Source of the DNA: Nocardia jejuensis NBRC 103114
GTDB taxonomy: Bacteria; Actinomycetota; Actinomycetes; Mycobacteriales; Mycobacteriaceae
Length of the DNA: 64,000 nt
Direction of reading: 5' to 3'
NCBI RefSeq assembly: GCF_001613145.1
Contig: NZ_BDBU01000001.1
Span: 1-64,000 of the forward strand
Both the position numbers and the translations under genes were made by a program. This document shows positions 1 through 7,798 of the stretch, piece by piece (within the stretch, counting starts at the first letter, position 1; each line of letters begins with the position of its first letter). The notes under the pieces were generated by a model, which was not told the DNA's origin, made no database searches, and saw nothing but the letters and a program-made list of their open reading frames with translations.

Positions 1-150
1 CGCGGCGGTGCGATCGTGGACCTCGGCCGCCAGCGCGGCCGCACCCGGGTCCCGGACCGCGACGCCACCGGCGGTATCGCGACCGGCGCGGAGCCCGGCC
101 CCTGCCGCGTCGGGCGAGGTCGGGTCGGGAGGGCCGAGTTCGGTTGTCAC
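1..150 (-). CDS. N-terminal part of an unidentified protein, cut by the window edge
   Basis: A minus-strand frame opens with GTG at 150 and stays open for 50 codons to the edge of the window. The translation starts MTTELGPPDP and is rich in Ala, Gly and Asp, ending near LAAEVHDRTAA. GC is high at third positions, as in real genes here. It is divergent from the pyrimidine-degradation cluster that starts at 273, so a regulator or a further enzyme of that pathway would be plausible, but no motif identifies it. The first 35 or so residues look disordered. The start is uncertain because no strong ribosome binding site precedes it. Confidence 0.45.
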   Translation of the reverse strand, partial: MTTELGPPDPTSPDAAGAGLRAGRDTAGGVAVRDPGAAALAAEVHDRTAA

Positions 151-211
151 CGTTCGATTCTGCGATGGCCGCTGGAGCGCAACCAGCATCGCCCCCAGGA
201 TTTACGATTGC

Positions 212-222
212 GAAACTGTTTC
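212..222. promoter_or_regulatory. Palindrome in divergent promoter region (candidate operator)
   Basis: GAAACTGTTTC is a perfect 11-nt inverted repeat in the 122-bp gap between the divergent partial gene and the amidohydrolase gene. An AT-richer stretch with TTTGTAACACAA follows at 229-240, and a possible -10 TATTAC lies at 262-267, just before the ATG at 273. GAAAC/GTAAC elements recall actinobacterial GlnR sites, but the spacing does not fit that consensus, so the regulator is unassigned. Confidence 0.25.
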
Positions 223-272
223 CGCCGATTTGTAACACAAGGTGATGCGTATCGGGTGCAGTATTACAAAGC

Positions 273-1109
273 ATGGCAATCGTTCGAGCTGCGCTGGTCC
301 AGACGAACTGGACCGGCGACAAAGAGTCCATGATCACAGCGCACGAGGACTACGCCCGGCAGGCCGCCGCGGCGGGCGCCAAGGTGATCTGCTTCCAGGA
401 GTTGTTCTACGGGCCGTACTTCTGCCAGGTGCAGGACGCCGCGTTCTACGACTACGCCGAATCGGTGCCCGGCCCCACCGTCGACCGGTTCGCGGCGCTG
501 GCTCGGGAACTCGGCCTGGTGATGGTGCTGCCGGTCTACGAGCAGGAAATGCCCGGCATGCTCTACAACACCGCCGCGGTCATCGATGCAGACGGCACCT
601 ACCTCGGCAAGTACCGCAAACACCACATCCCGCACATCAACGGCTTCTGGGAGAAGTTCTACTTCCGGCCGGGCAATCTGGGCTGGCCGGTGTTCGACAC
701 CGCGGTCGGGCGGATCGGCGTGTACATCTGCTACGACCGGCACTTCCCCGAGGGCTGGCGGGCGCTGGGCCTGGCCGGCGCGGAGATCGTGTTCAACCCC
801 TCGGCGACCTCGCGCGGATTGTCCAACTATCTGTGGAAGCTCGAACAGCCCGCCTCCGCGGTGGCCAACGAGTACTACGTCGGTGCGATCAACCGGGTCG
901 GCATCGAGGAGTACGGCGACGACGATTTCTACGGCACCAGCTACTTCGTCGATCCGGAGGGCAAGTTCGTCGGCGAGGTCGCCTCGGACACCGGTCCGGA
1001 ACTCGTCGTGCGCGATCTGGACATGGACCTGATCAAGGTGGTGCGCGACCGCTGGGCGTTCTATCGAGACCGCCGTCCGGACGCGTACGGCCCGCTGGTG
1101 AACCCGTGA
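273..1109 (+). CDS. Nitrilase-superfamily N-carbamoyl-beta-alanine amidohydrolase (beta-ureidopropionase)
   Basis: This 278-residue enzyme should hydrolyse N-carbamoyl-beta-alanine (or the beta-aminoisobutyrate homologue) to the amino acid, CO2 and ammonia, the last step of reductive pyrimidine breakdown in the cytoplasm. The nitrilase triad is visible: Glu43 in FQELFYGPYF, Lys116 in KYRKHHIP and Cys153 in YICYDRHFPEGWR. The FYGPYFCQ and HFPEGWRALG stretches are typical of the beta-ureidopropionase branch rather than generic amidases. It is first in a cluster; the dihydropyrimidinase gene begins 10 nt after its stop, so the two products would act in sequence. The ATG at 273 has no clear ribosome binding site and follows a -10-like TATTAC by 5 nt, so the mRNA may be leaderless. 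An N-carbamoyl-D-amino-acid hydrolase is the main alternative. Confidence 0.9.
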   Translation: MAIVRAALVQTNWTGDKESMITAHEDYARQAAAAGAKVICFQELFYGPYFCQVQDAAFYDYAESVPGPTVDRFAALARELGLVMVLPVYEQEMPGMLYNTAAVIDADGTYLGKYRKHHIPHINGFWEKFYFRPGNLGWPVFDTAVGRIGVYICYDRHFPEGWRALGLAGAEIVFNPSATSRGLSNYLWKLEQPASAVANEYYVGAINRVGIEEYGDDDFYGTSYFVDPEGKFVGEVASDTGPELVVRDLDMDLIKVVRDRWAFYRDRRPDAYGPLVNP

Positions 1110-1119
1110 GGACGCGGTC

Positions 1120-2541
1120 ATGACTCGTACCTTCATCCATGGCGGAACCGTGGTGTCCGCCACCGGTTCTCAACTTCTGGACGTGCTCATCGACGGGGAG
1201 ACCATCGCCGCGGTGTTGCGGCCGGGCACCACCGCGCTGGGCTCGGACCTGGCCGCGACGGCGGACGTCGTCATCGACGCCACCGGGCGATACGTGATTC
1301 CCGGCGGTGTGGATCCGCACACCCACATGCAGATGCCCTTCGGCGGCACCGAGGCCTCGGACACCTTCGAGACCGGCACCCGCGCCGCGGCCTGGGGCGG
1401 CACGACGACCATCGTCGACTTCGCCATCCAGAAGCCGGGGGAGCGGGTGCAGGACACCCAGGCGCTGTGGCATGCCAAGGCACAGGGCAAGTGCGCGATC
1501 GACTACGGATTCCACCAGATCGTCGGCGACGTCAACGACGAATCCCTGAAGGGGATGGCGGAATCGGTGTCGGAGGGCGTCACCAGTTTCAAGTTGTTCA
1601 TGGCGTATCCCGGCGTCTTCTACTCCGACGACGGGCAGATCCTGCGCGCCATGCAGCGAGCCGGTGATCTCGGTGCGCTGCTGATGATGCACGCGGAGAA
1701 CGGCATCGCCATCGACGTGCTGGTGGAGCAGTCGATCGCTCGCGGGGACACCGCGCCCTACTTCCACGGCACTTCTCGCCCATGGCAATTGGAGGAGGAG
1801 GCCACCCACCGCGCCATCATGCTGGCGCAGGTGACGGGAGCGCCGCTGTACGTGGTGCACGTCTCGGCCAAGCAGGCCCTGGAGCAGATCGCCACCGCGC
1901 GCGGACGGGGACAGAACGTCTTCGGCGAGACCTGCCCGCAGTACCTGTACCTCTCGCTCGAAGAACAGTTGGGCGCACCGGGTTTCGAGGGCGCCAAGTG
2001 GGTGTGCTCGACCCCGCTGCGATCCCGGGAGGAAGGCCATCAGGACGAGCTGTGGCGGTACATCCGCACCGGCGACGTCACCAGCGTCGCGACGGACCAC
2101 TGCCCCTTCTGTATGAAGGGCCAGAAGGACATGGGCGTCGGGGATTTCAGCAAGATCCCCAACGGCATCGGCGGGGTCGAGCACCGCATGGACCTGATGT
2201 TCCAGGGTGTCGTGGACGGCCGCATCTCGCTCGAGAAATGGGTCGAGGTCTGCTGCACCGCCCCCGCCCGGATGTTCGGCATGTACCCGCGCAAGGGCGT
2301 GATCAGCCCCGGTGCGGACGCGGACGTGGTGATCTACGACCCCCGCGGGCACACCAGCATCGGGTTGGGCAAGACGCATCACATGAACATGGACTACTCG
2401 GCGTACGAGGGGTTCGAGATCGGCGGGCACGTGGACACCGTGCTCTCGCGCGGCCGGGTGATCGTGAACGACGGGCAGTACCTCGGCAACGCCGGGCACG
2501 GCCGATTCATTCGCCGCGCCCTGTCGCAGAACCTGATCTGA
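1120..2541 (+). CDS. hydA: Dihydropyrimidinase / D-hydantoinase
   Basis: A 473-residue cyclic amidohydrolase that opens dihydrouracil, dihydrothymine or 5-substituted hydantoins to N-carbamoyl products. Metal-site motifs are complete: GGVDPHTHMQMPF (about residues 61-73), the carboxylatable lysine in SFKLFMAYPG (about 151-160), HAENG (about 192-196), HVSAKQAL and the catalytic region ATDHCPF. Length and the NGIGGVEHRM substrate-loop motif fit dihydropyrimidinase. GAGGA precedes the ATG. It lies between its product-using amidohydrolase upstream and an F420-type oxidoreductase downstream, all co-directional with short gaps, so one operon is likely. Allantoinase is less likely given the neighbours. 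Confidence 0.93.
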   Translation: MTRTFIHGGTVVSATGSQLLDVLIDGETIAAVLRPGTTALGSDLAATADVVIDATGRYVIPGGVDPHTHMQMPFGGTEASDTFETGTRAAAWGGTTTIVDFAIQKPGERVQDTQALWHAKAQGKCAIDYGFHQIVGDVNDESLKGMAESVSEGVTSFKLFMAYPGVFYSDDGQILRAMQRAGDLGALLMMHAENGIAIDVLVEQSIARGDTAPYFHGTSRPWQLEEEATHRAIMLAQVTGAPLYVVHVSAKQALEQIATARGRGQNVFGETCPQYLYLSLEEQLGAPGFEGAKWVCSTPLRSREEGHQDELWRYIRTGDVTSVATDHCPFCMKGQKDMGVGDFSKIPNGIGGVEHRMDLMFQGVVDGRISLEKWVEVCCTAPARMFGMYPRKGVISPGADADVVIYDPRGHTSIGLGKTHHMNMDYSAYEGFEIGGHVDTVLSRGRVIVNDGQYLGNAGHGRFIRRALSQNLI

Positions 2542-2578
2542 TCCCGCCCGACCCCTCTAGCGAAACGGAGAGTGCCGC

Positions 2579-3616
2579 ATGGATATCGGCGTGGTGCTGC
2601 AATGCACGCCTCCCGCATCACGCGTGGTCGAACTGGCGAGACTGGCCGAGACACACGGGTTTTCGCATGTGTGGACGTTCGACTCGCACCTGCTGTGGCA
2701 GGAGCCGTACGTCATCTACAGCCAGATCCTTTCCACGACCCGCAGAGTCGTGGTCGGGCCGATGGTCACCAACCCCTCCACTCGCGACTGGACGGTGACC
2801 GCGTCGACCTTCGCCACCCTCAACGACATGTTCGGCAACCGCACCATCTGCGGTATCGGCCGGGGTGATTCGGCCGTGCGCACCCTGGGCGGGCGGCCCG
2901 CGAATCTGGCGACGCTGCGCGAATCCGTCGGCGTCATCCGGGAACTGGGCAACGGGCGCAGTGCGAGGGTCGGGGACACGACGGTGCGGTTTCCCTGGGC
3001 GTCGGCGTCCCGGCTGCCGGTGTGGGTGGCCGGATACGGTCCACGCGCACTGGATCTCACCGGTGAGGTGGCCGACGGTTTCATCCTGCAACTGGCCGAT
3101 CCCGATATCGCCGCGTGGACCATCGCCCGGGTCCGGGCCGCTGCCGAACGGGCCGGGCGCGATCCGAAGGACGTGACCATCTGTGTCGCGGCCCCGGCCT
3201 ACATCACCGACGGCACGGACGCCGGGTTGACGCACGCCCGCGAACAGTGCCGGTGGTTCGGCGGCATGGTCGGCAACCACGTCGCGGACATCGTCGCCAA
3301 ATACGGTGCCGACAGCGATGTTCCGCCGGCCTTGACCGAGTACATCGCGGGCCGTCAGGGCTACGACTACAACCAGCACGGACGCGCCGGGAACACGCAC
3401 GCGGATTTCGTGCCCGACGCCATCGTGGACCGCTTCTGCCTGCTCGGCACGCCGCAGGAGCACCTGGCCCGGCTGCACGAACTCGAAGCGCTCGGCGTCG
3501 ACCAGTTCGCGGTCTACCTGCAACACGACGCCAAGACCTCCACCCTCGAGGCCTACGGCGAATCGGTGCTCCCGCACCTGGGCCGACCGGTCACGGCCAC
3601 GGAGAGTGCGTCGTGA
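2579..3616 (+). CDS. Luciferase-like (LLM class) F420-dependent oxidoreductase of the hydantoinase cluster
   Basis: A 345-residue TIM-barrel flavin/F420 oxidoreductase of the bacterial luciferase superfamily. Supporting features are the N-terminal MDIGVVLQCTPPASRVVELARLAETHGF strand-helix, FDSHLLWQEPYVI, the GIGRGDSAVRTLGG loop and the internal VWVAGYGPRALDLTGEVADG repeat. Such genes accompany dihydropyrimidinase and nitrilase genes in other actinobacteria (the family I recall as CPS_4043-like F420 oxidoreductases). In this pathway it could catalyse a redox step before or after ring opening, for example dihydropyrimidine formation, but this is inference; no classical PreA/PreT dihydropyrimidine dehydrogenase is in the window. 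GGAG lies 9 nt before the ATG. A 160-nt gap with no recognised feature follows before the transporter genes. Confidence 0.85.
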   Translation: MDIGVVLQCTPPASRVVELARLAETHGFSHVWTFDSHLLWQEPYVIYSQILSTTRRVVVGPMVTNPSTRDWTVTASTFATLNDMFGNRTICGIGRGDSAVRTLGGRPANLATLRESVGVIRELGNGRSARVGDTTVRFPWASASRLPVWVAGYGPRALDLTGEVADGFILQLADPDIAAWTIARVRAAAERAGRDPKDVTICVAAPAYITDGTDAGLTHAREQCRWFGGMVGNHVADIVAKYGADSDVPPALTEYIAGRQGYDYNQHGRAGNTHADFVPDAIVDRFCLLGTPQEHLARLHELEALGVDQFAVYLQHDAKTSTLEAYGESVLPHLGRPVTATESAS

Positions 3617-3776
3617 GAGCACATGTGGCGAACCGGGGCGCCGTCCTCGCGCGCGAGCGGATCGTGCACGCGAGAACCGTTCCGGCCCAGCCTGTCGGGA
3701 CGAACGTCCCGGCGGCCGAGCGGACCTCGCGTCGAACCGGCGAGTGGCAAGCGGTGAGATCGGGGACGAGAGCACG

Positions 3777-4724
3777 ATGACAGCAGATCTGGCGCGCCCG
3801 GCTCCGATCCAGGAGCCGGGCGCGAATTCTCCGTTGCGCGAACCGGATTCGATGCTCGCCCGGGCCTTCGACTTCGGCCTGCGCGGGCGGTCGATGCTCT
3901 ATCCGATGGCGGCCTTCGGGCTGGTGCTGCTGGCGTGGGAGCTGGTGAAGTGGCTGGTGCCCGCGAACGGGGTGAGCATCGGCGAGCAGCGAATCCTGCC
4001 GCGCACCACCGACGGTGCGCTCCCGCACGTCTGGGCGGTGATCGCCGTGCTCGGGGACAAGGACGGCAAGACGACCGTCGGCGCGACCCTGGTGCGCACC
4101 GCCGGATTCACGCTCGGATCGGCCTTGCTCGCACTGGTTCTCGGGACCGTGGTCGGCATCGGGCTCGCCGTGCTCATGCAGCGGTTCGCCTGGGTGGAGC
4201 GGGGCCTGCTGCCGTATGTGATCGTGTCGCAGACGATTCCGCTCATCGCGCTCGCCCCGCTGGTCGCGGGCTGGGGCGGGAAGATCCATATCGCCGGGCA
4301 GCCGTGGCGGCCGTGGATGAGCATCGTGGTGATCGCGGCGTACCTGGTGTTCTTCCCGGTCGCGATCGGCATGCTGCGCGGGCTGCAGTCACCGGCCGAG
4401 GCGTCGGTGGAACTGCTGCACAGCTGTGCCGCCGGGTGGTGGGCGACGCTGGTGCATCTGAGGCTGCCCGCCTCGGTGCCCCATCTGCTGCCCGCGCTGC
4501 GCCTGGGTGCGGCCGCGGCGGTGATCGGGTCGGTGGTCGCCGAGATCTCCACGGGCACAGCCGGTGGCATCGGCCGCCAGATCATCGTGTTCTCCCAGCA
4601 GTCCACCGGCAATGCCGCGCGTCTCTACGCGGCGGTGCTCGCGGCGGCCCTGCTCGGCGTGGTGCTGACCACCCTGGTCGGCCTGGTCGAGTTCGCCCTG
4701 CGCCGCTACAACCGTCAGTCCTGA
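3777..4724 (+). CDS. ABC transporter permease (NMT1/TauC-type importer), first subunit
   Basis: A 315-residue inner-membrane permease of the BPD_transp_1 type. The N-terminal 45 residues are cytoplasmic and are followed by six or so hydrophobic segments. An EAA-like loop (residues about 195-225, containing GLQSPAEASVELLHS and LRLPASVPHLLPALRLG) contacts the ATPase. The ATG at 3777 is chosen because the open frame upstream overlaps the preceding stop and encodes only Arg-rich, non-conserved sequence. It has an unusual periplasmic insertion between the first two membrane segments (SIGEQRILPRTTDGALPHVW and following). It is the first of four genes for one importer; the ATPase gene starts 12 nt downstream. 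Confidence 0.88.
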   Translation: MTADLARPAPIQEPGANSPLREPDSMLARAFDFGLRGRSMLYPMAAFGLVLLAWELVKWLVPANGVSIGEQRILPRTTDGALPHVWAVIAVLGDKDGKTTVGATLVRTAGFTLGSALLALVLGTVVGIGLAVLMQRFAWVERGLLPYVIVSQTIPLIALAPLVAGWGGKIHIAGQPWRPWMSIVVIAAYLVFFPVAIGMLRGLQSPAEASVELLHSCAAGWWATLVHLRLPASVPHLLPALRLGAAAAVIGSVVAEISTGTAGGIGRQIIVFSQQSTGNAARLYAAVLAAALLGVVLTTLVGLVEFALRRYNRQS

Positions 4725-4736
4725 AGGAGATACCCG

Positions 4737-5621
4737 TTGAGCGTCGAGAGACCCACCACCGACGACCCCGCGAAGGCGCATGACGCGGCCCGTCCCGGCG
4801 ACACGGGCGAGGTCGGCTCCGGCGACCCGACCCCTCTCGGCGACGCCGGCACGGCAAGGATGAGCTCCTCCGATACAGCGCGGGTCGACGCCGGCGACCC
4901 GCCCGCGGCCCGGCTCGGTGACGAGGCGAAATCACACGATGGGGCTACGGCAGCGGCGTCCGGTGATGCTGGGACGCACGCTGATTCGGTTCCGGCTGTC
5001 GAACTGCGACAGGTCGGCAAGATCTATGCGTCCGGGGCGGTGACCGCGCTCGAGGACATCACGCTCACCGTCGGGGCCGGGGAGTTCGTATCGCTCATCG
5101 GTCCGTCCGGGTGCGGCAAGTCCACCTTGCTGCGCGTGATCGCGGATCTGGCGGAGCCCACCTCGGGAACCGTTGTGGTGCAGGGCAAGACCGCACGCCG
5201 GGCGCGGCTGGACCAGGACTACGGGATCGCGTTCCAGCAGGCCGGACTGCTGGACTGGCGCACGGTGCAGGAGAACGTGGAACTACCGCTGCAACTGCAC
5301 GGCGTGGGCAAGCGCGAACGGCGGGCGCGCAGTGCGGAACTGCTCGGGATGACCGGGCTCACCGATTTCGCGCTCCGCTATCCGGCGGAACTGTCCGGGG
5401 GCATGCAGCAGCGCGTCGCCATCGCCCGCGCGCTCGCCCGCAAACCACCGCTGCTGCTCATGGACGAGCCGTTCGGCGCCCTGGACGAGATGACCCGCGA
5501 GCGCATGCAGGGCGAGCTGTTGCGCATCGCCGAGGAGACCGGCGCCGCAGTGGTTTTCGTGACCCACTCGATTCCCGAGGCGGTGTTCCTGTCCGACCGC
5601 GTGGTGGTCATGTCCCCGTGA
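4737..5621 (+). CDS. ABC importer ATP-binding protein, shortened by an in-frame TGA
   Basis: The ATPase of the importer, read here as 294 residues. All catalytic motifs are present: Walker A GPSGCGKST (about 121-129), Q-loop AFQQAG, signature LSGGMQQR (about 218-225), Walker B LLLMDEPFGALDE (about 238-250) and the switch His in VTHS (about 277). The TTG start has a strong ribosome binding site, AAGGAG, 8 nt upstream. Two features are odd. The first 85 residues are a low-complexity Asp/Ala/Gly-rich tail not usual in SsuB/TauB-type proteins. The frame stops at TGA 5619-5621 exactly where the family continues with Arg-Pro-Gly-Arg-Ile, and the same frame stays open to a TGA at 5811 that overlaps the next gene. 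The ATPase core survives, so a shortened protein may still work, but a nonsense mutation, readthrough or sequencing error must be considered. Confidence 0.85.
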   Translation: MSVERPTTDDPAKAHDAARPGDTGEVGSGDPTPLGDAGTARMSSSDTARVDAGDPPAARLGDEAKSHDGATAAASGDAGTHADSVPAVELRQVGKIYASGAVTALEDITLTVGAGEFVSLIGPSGCGKSTLLRVIADLAEPTSGTVVVQGKTARRARLDQDYGIAFQQAGLLDWRTVQENVELPLQLHGVGKRERRARSAELLGMTGLTDFALRYPAELSGGMQQRVAIARALARKPPLLLMDEPFGALDEMTRERMQGELLRIAEETGAAVVFVTHSIPEAVFLSDRVVVMSP

Positions 5622-5813
5622 CCCGGCCGGATCACCGCCATCCTGGCCACCGGCGACTGGGGCCGCGACCTCGACGGTGACGTGCGTTCCAGTGACGCGT
5701 TCTTCGCCGCGGTCGCGGCAGTGCGCGCGGCCCTGCACGACGGGCATTACGGCAGTGGCGCGGAATCGACCGGTGCGTCCGCCCAGCGCACCGGCGGACG
5801 GGATATGCGATGA
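5622..5813 (+). pseudogene. Detached C-terminal part of the ABC ATPase (63 codons after an in-frame TGA)
   Basis: After the TGA at 5619-5621 the same frame reads PGRITAILATGDWGRDLDGD and onward for 63 codons to TGA 5811-5813. PGRI directly after VVMSP is the normal continuation of nitrate/sulfonate-type ABC ATPases (VVMSPRPGRI), so one CGA to TGA change explains the break. The end overlaps the next permease start by 4 nt (ATGA), the coupling expected for the intact gene and seen at the next junction as well. Confidence 0.8.
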
Positions 5814-6583
5814 CGCGGGTGCTCACAACCTGGTTGCCGCCCATGGTTTTCGGCGTCGTGCTGCTGGGCCTGTGGCAGGTGCTGACGGTCGCGGCGGGTG
5901 TTCCCGCGTTCCTGCTGCCGTCACCGTCGGCGATCGCGGACGCGTTCGCGACGAACCTGGACGCGATCGTCAAGGCGGCCACGGCGACCGGCGTCAACGC
6001 CCTCGTCGGTCTGCTCTGCGGCGCGATCCTCGGCATCGCCGCCGCCGTGCTCGCCGTGCGCTTCCGGGTGGCGGACGGGCTGTTGGGCGCGCTGGCGGCC
6101 GGTGCGGCGGCGGTGCCCATCGTCGCGCTCGCCCCGCTGCTGAATTCCATGTACTCCACCACCACCGACACCCCGCGCCGGCTGGTCGCCACCATCGTGG
6201 TGTTCTTCCCCGTATTCGTCAGCACCGCGAAGGGTTTGCGTCAGGTACCGCAGGTGCAGGCCGACCTCATGACCGCCTACGCCGCCACCGGCTGGCAGGT
6301 CACCCGCACCGTCCGCCTGCCCGCCGCGCTGCCGTACCTGTTCACCGGCCTGCGCATCGCGGCTCCCGGCGCGGTGATCGCGGCCATCATCGCCGAGTAC
6401 TTCGGCGGCCTGCAACACGGTCTGGGCAGCCGGATCACCTCCGCGGCAGCCAATACCGCCTATCCGCGCGCGTGGGCCTTCGTCACCGCCGCCATGATCC
6501 TCGGCCTGCTCTTCCTGGCCGCCGTGCTGTTCCTCGAACAGCTGACCCGACGACCCCGCATCACCCTCTGGAGATCGAAATGA
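5810..6583 (+). CDS. ABC transporter permease, second subunit
   Basis: A 257-residue permease of the SsuC/TauC/ThiX type with an N-terminal membrane segment (VFGVVLLGLWQVLTVAAGVP), a PAFLLPSPSAIADAF motif and an EAA-type loop around GLRQVPQVQADLMTAYAATGWQVTRTVRLPAALPYLFTGLRIAAPGAVIAAIIAEYFGG. With the first permease it would form a heterodimeric membrane channel; NMT1-type importers with two different permeases are known for pyrimidine and riboflavin-type cargo. Its ATG overlaps the original stop of the ATPase by 4 nt, and its own stop overlaps the substrate-binding protein start in the same way. If ribosomes stop at the premature TGA 190 nt upstream, translational coupling to this gene may be weakened. 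Confidence 0.9.
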   Translation: MTRVLTTWLPPMVFGVVLLGLWQVLTVAAGVPAFLLPSPSAIADAFATNLDAIVKAATATGVNALVGLLCGAILGIAAAVLAVRFRVADGLLGALAAGAAAVPIVALAPLLNSMYSTTTDTPRRLVATIVVFFPVFVSTAKGLRQVPQVQADLMTAYAATGWQVTRTVRLPAALPYLFTGLRIAAPGAVIAAIIAEYFGGLQHGLGSRITSAAANTAYPRAWAFVTAAMILGLLFLAAVLFLEQLTRRPRITLWRSK

Positions 6584-7722
6584 GAAGTACCGCACACAAA
6601 TACCGATTCCGCGCCTGTCTCGCGGTGGCAGCACTGGGCCTGGCCGCGCTGACCGGGTGCAGCACCTCCGACAGCACCACCACCGCCGACGGCCTGACCA
6701 AGGTGAAGTTGCAGCTGCAGTGGTTCAAGCAGGGCCAGTTCGCCGGATACCTCGCGGCCGTCGATCAGGGCTTCTACAAGGAGCAGGGCCTGGACGTCGA
6801 AATCCTGGACGGCGGAACCGATATCGTGCCGCAGACGGTCTTGGCTCAGGGTCAGGCCGACTACGCCATCGCCTGGGTGCCCAAGGCGCTCGCGTCGCGG
6901 GAGGCCGGGGCCGGTATCACCGACGTGGCGCAGATCTTCGCGCGGTCGGGTACCAAGCAGGTGGCGTTCAAGTCCGCCGGGATCAACGGTCCCGCAGATC
7001 TGCGCGGCAAGAAGGTCGGGAACTGGGGATACGGCAATGAATTCGAACTCTTCGCGGGCATGGGCAAGGTCGGCATCGATCCGGCCAGGGATGTGAAACT
7101 CGTTCAGCAGCAGTTCGATATGAACGCGTTCCTGGCCCACGATATCGACGCCGCACAGGCCATGTCCTACAACGAGTACGCGCAGCTGCTCGAGACCCGG
7201 AATCCGGCGACGGGAAAGCTCTACACCGCAGACGATTTCACCACCATCGACTGGAACGACCAGAACGTGGCGATGCTCCAGGACGCGATCTGGGCCAATA
7301 CCTCGAAACTGAAGGATTCCGGCTACGCCGACCGGACGGTGAAGTTCATCGCCGCCTCGCTCAAAGGCTGGGCGTTCTGCCGCGACAATGTCGACAAGTG
7401 CCGCGATATCACCGTCGCCGCGGGCTCCACTCTCGGAGCGAGTCACCAGCAATGGCAGATCACCGAGGTGAACAAGCTGATCTGGCCCTCGCCCAACGGA
7501 ATCGGGCTGATGGACGGAGCGGCGTGGGATCGCACCGTCGCCATCGCCAAGACCACCAAGAACGCCGACGGCGCGACCGTGCTCACCAAGGATCCGGACG
7601 CGGAGGCGTACACCACCGAATACGCCGCCAAGGCGCTGGATCTGCTGAAATCCCAGGGCGTCGATGTCACCGGAACCGGCTATGCGCCAGTGCCGGTCAC
7701 GCTTTCCGAGGGCGGAAAGTAG
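6580..7722 (+). CDS. NMT1/THI5-like substrate-binding lipoprotein of the ABC importer
   Basis: A 380-residue exported binding protein. The N-terminus has a positive end, a hydrophobic core and a lipobox LAALTGC at about residues 21-27, so it should be lipid-anchored outside the membrane. The mature part begins with KLQLQWFKQGQFAGYLAAVDQGFYKEQGLDV, a hallmark of the NMT1/THI5 (pyrimidine-precursor) binding family, followed by the GADYAI and NGPADLRGKKVG motifs. The ATG at 6580 overlaps the preceding permease by 4 nt. Association with dihydropyrimidinase and beta-ureidopropionase genes suggests uptake of uracil, thymine, a hydantoin or a ring-opened derivative; the cargo is inferred from context only. 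Confidence 0.9.
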   Translation: MRSTAHKYRFRACLAVAALGLAALTGCSTSDSTTTADGLTKVKLQLQWFKQGQFAGYLAAVDQGFYKEQGLDVEILDGGTDIVPQTVLAQGQADYAIAWVPKALASREAGAGITDVAQIFARSGTKQVAFKSAGINGPADLRGKKVGNWGYGNEFELFAGMGKVGIDPARDVKLVQQQFDMNAFLAHDIDAAQAMSYNEYAQLLETRNPATGKLYTADDFTTIDWNDQNVAMLQDAIWANTSKLKDSGYADRTVKFIAASLKGWAFCRDNVDKCRDITVAAGSTLGASHQQWQITEVNKLIWPSPNGIGLMDGAAWDRTVAIAKTTKNADGATVLTKDPDAEAYTTEYAAKALDLLKSQGVDVTGTGYAPVPVTLSEGGK

Positions 7723-7798
7723 TCGCGCAGCCGAGCGCCGGGTAAACGCTTGCACACCTTCGGCCCGGCGCCGCGTCGGCGCTGTTAGGGTCGCGTTT

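Noticed and set aside
5677..6579. A long plus-strand frame that runs into the substrate-binding protein with about 300 extra residues
   Set aside because: The extra part overlaps the second permease in another frame and is Arg/Gly-rich; the lipoprotein signal begins at ATG 6580, coupled to the permease stop.
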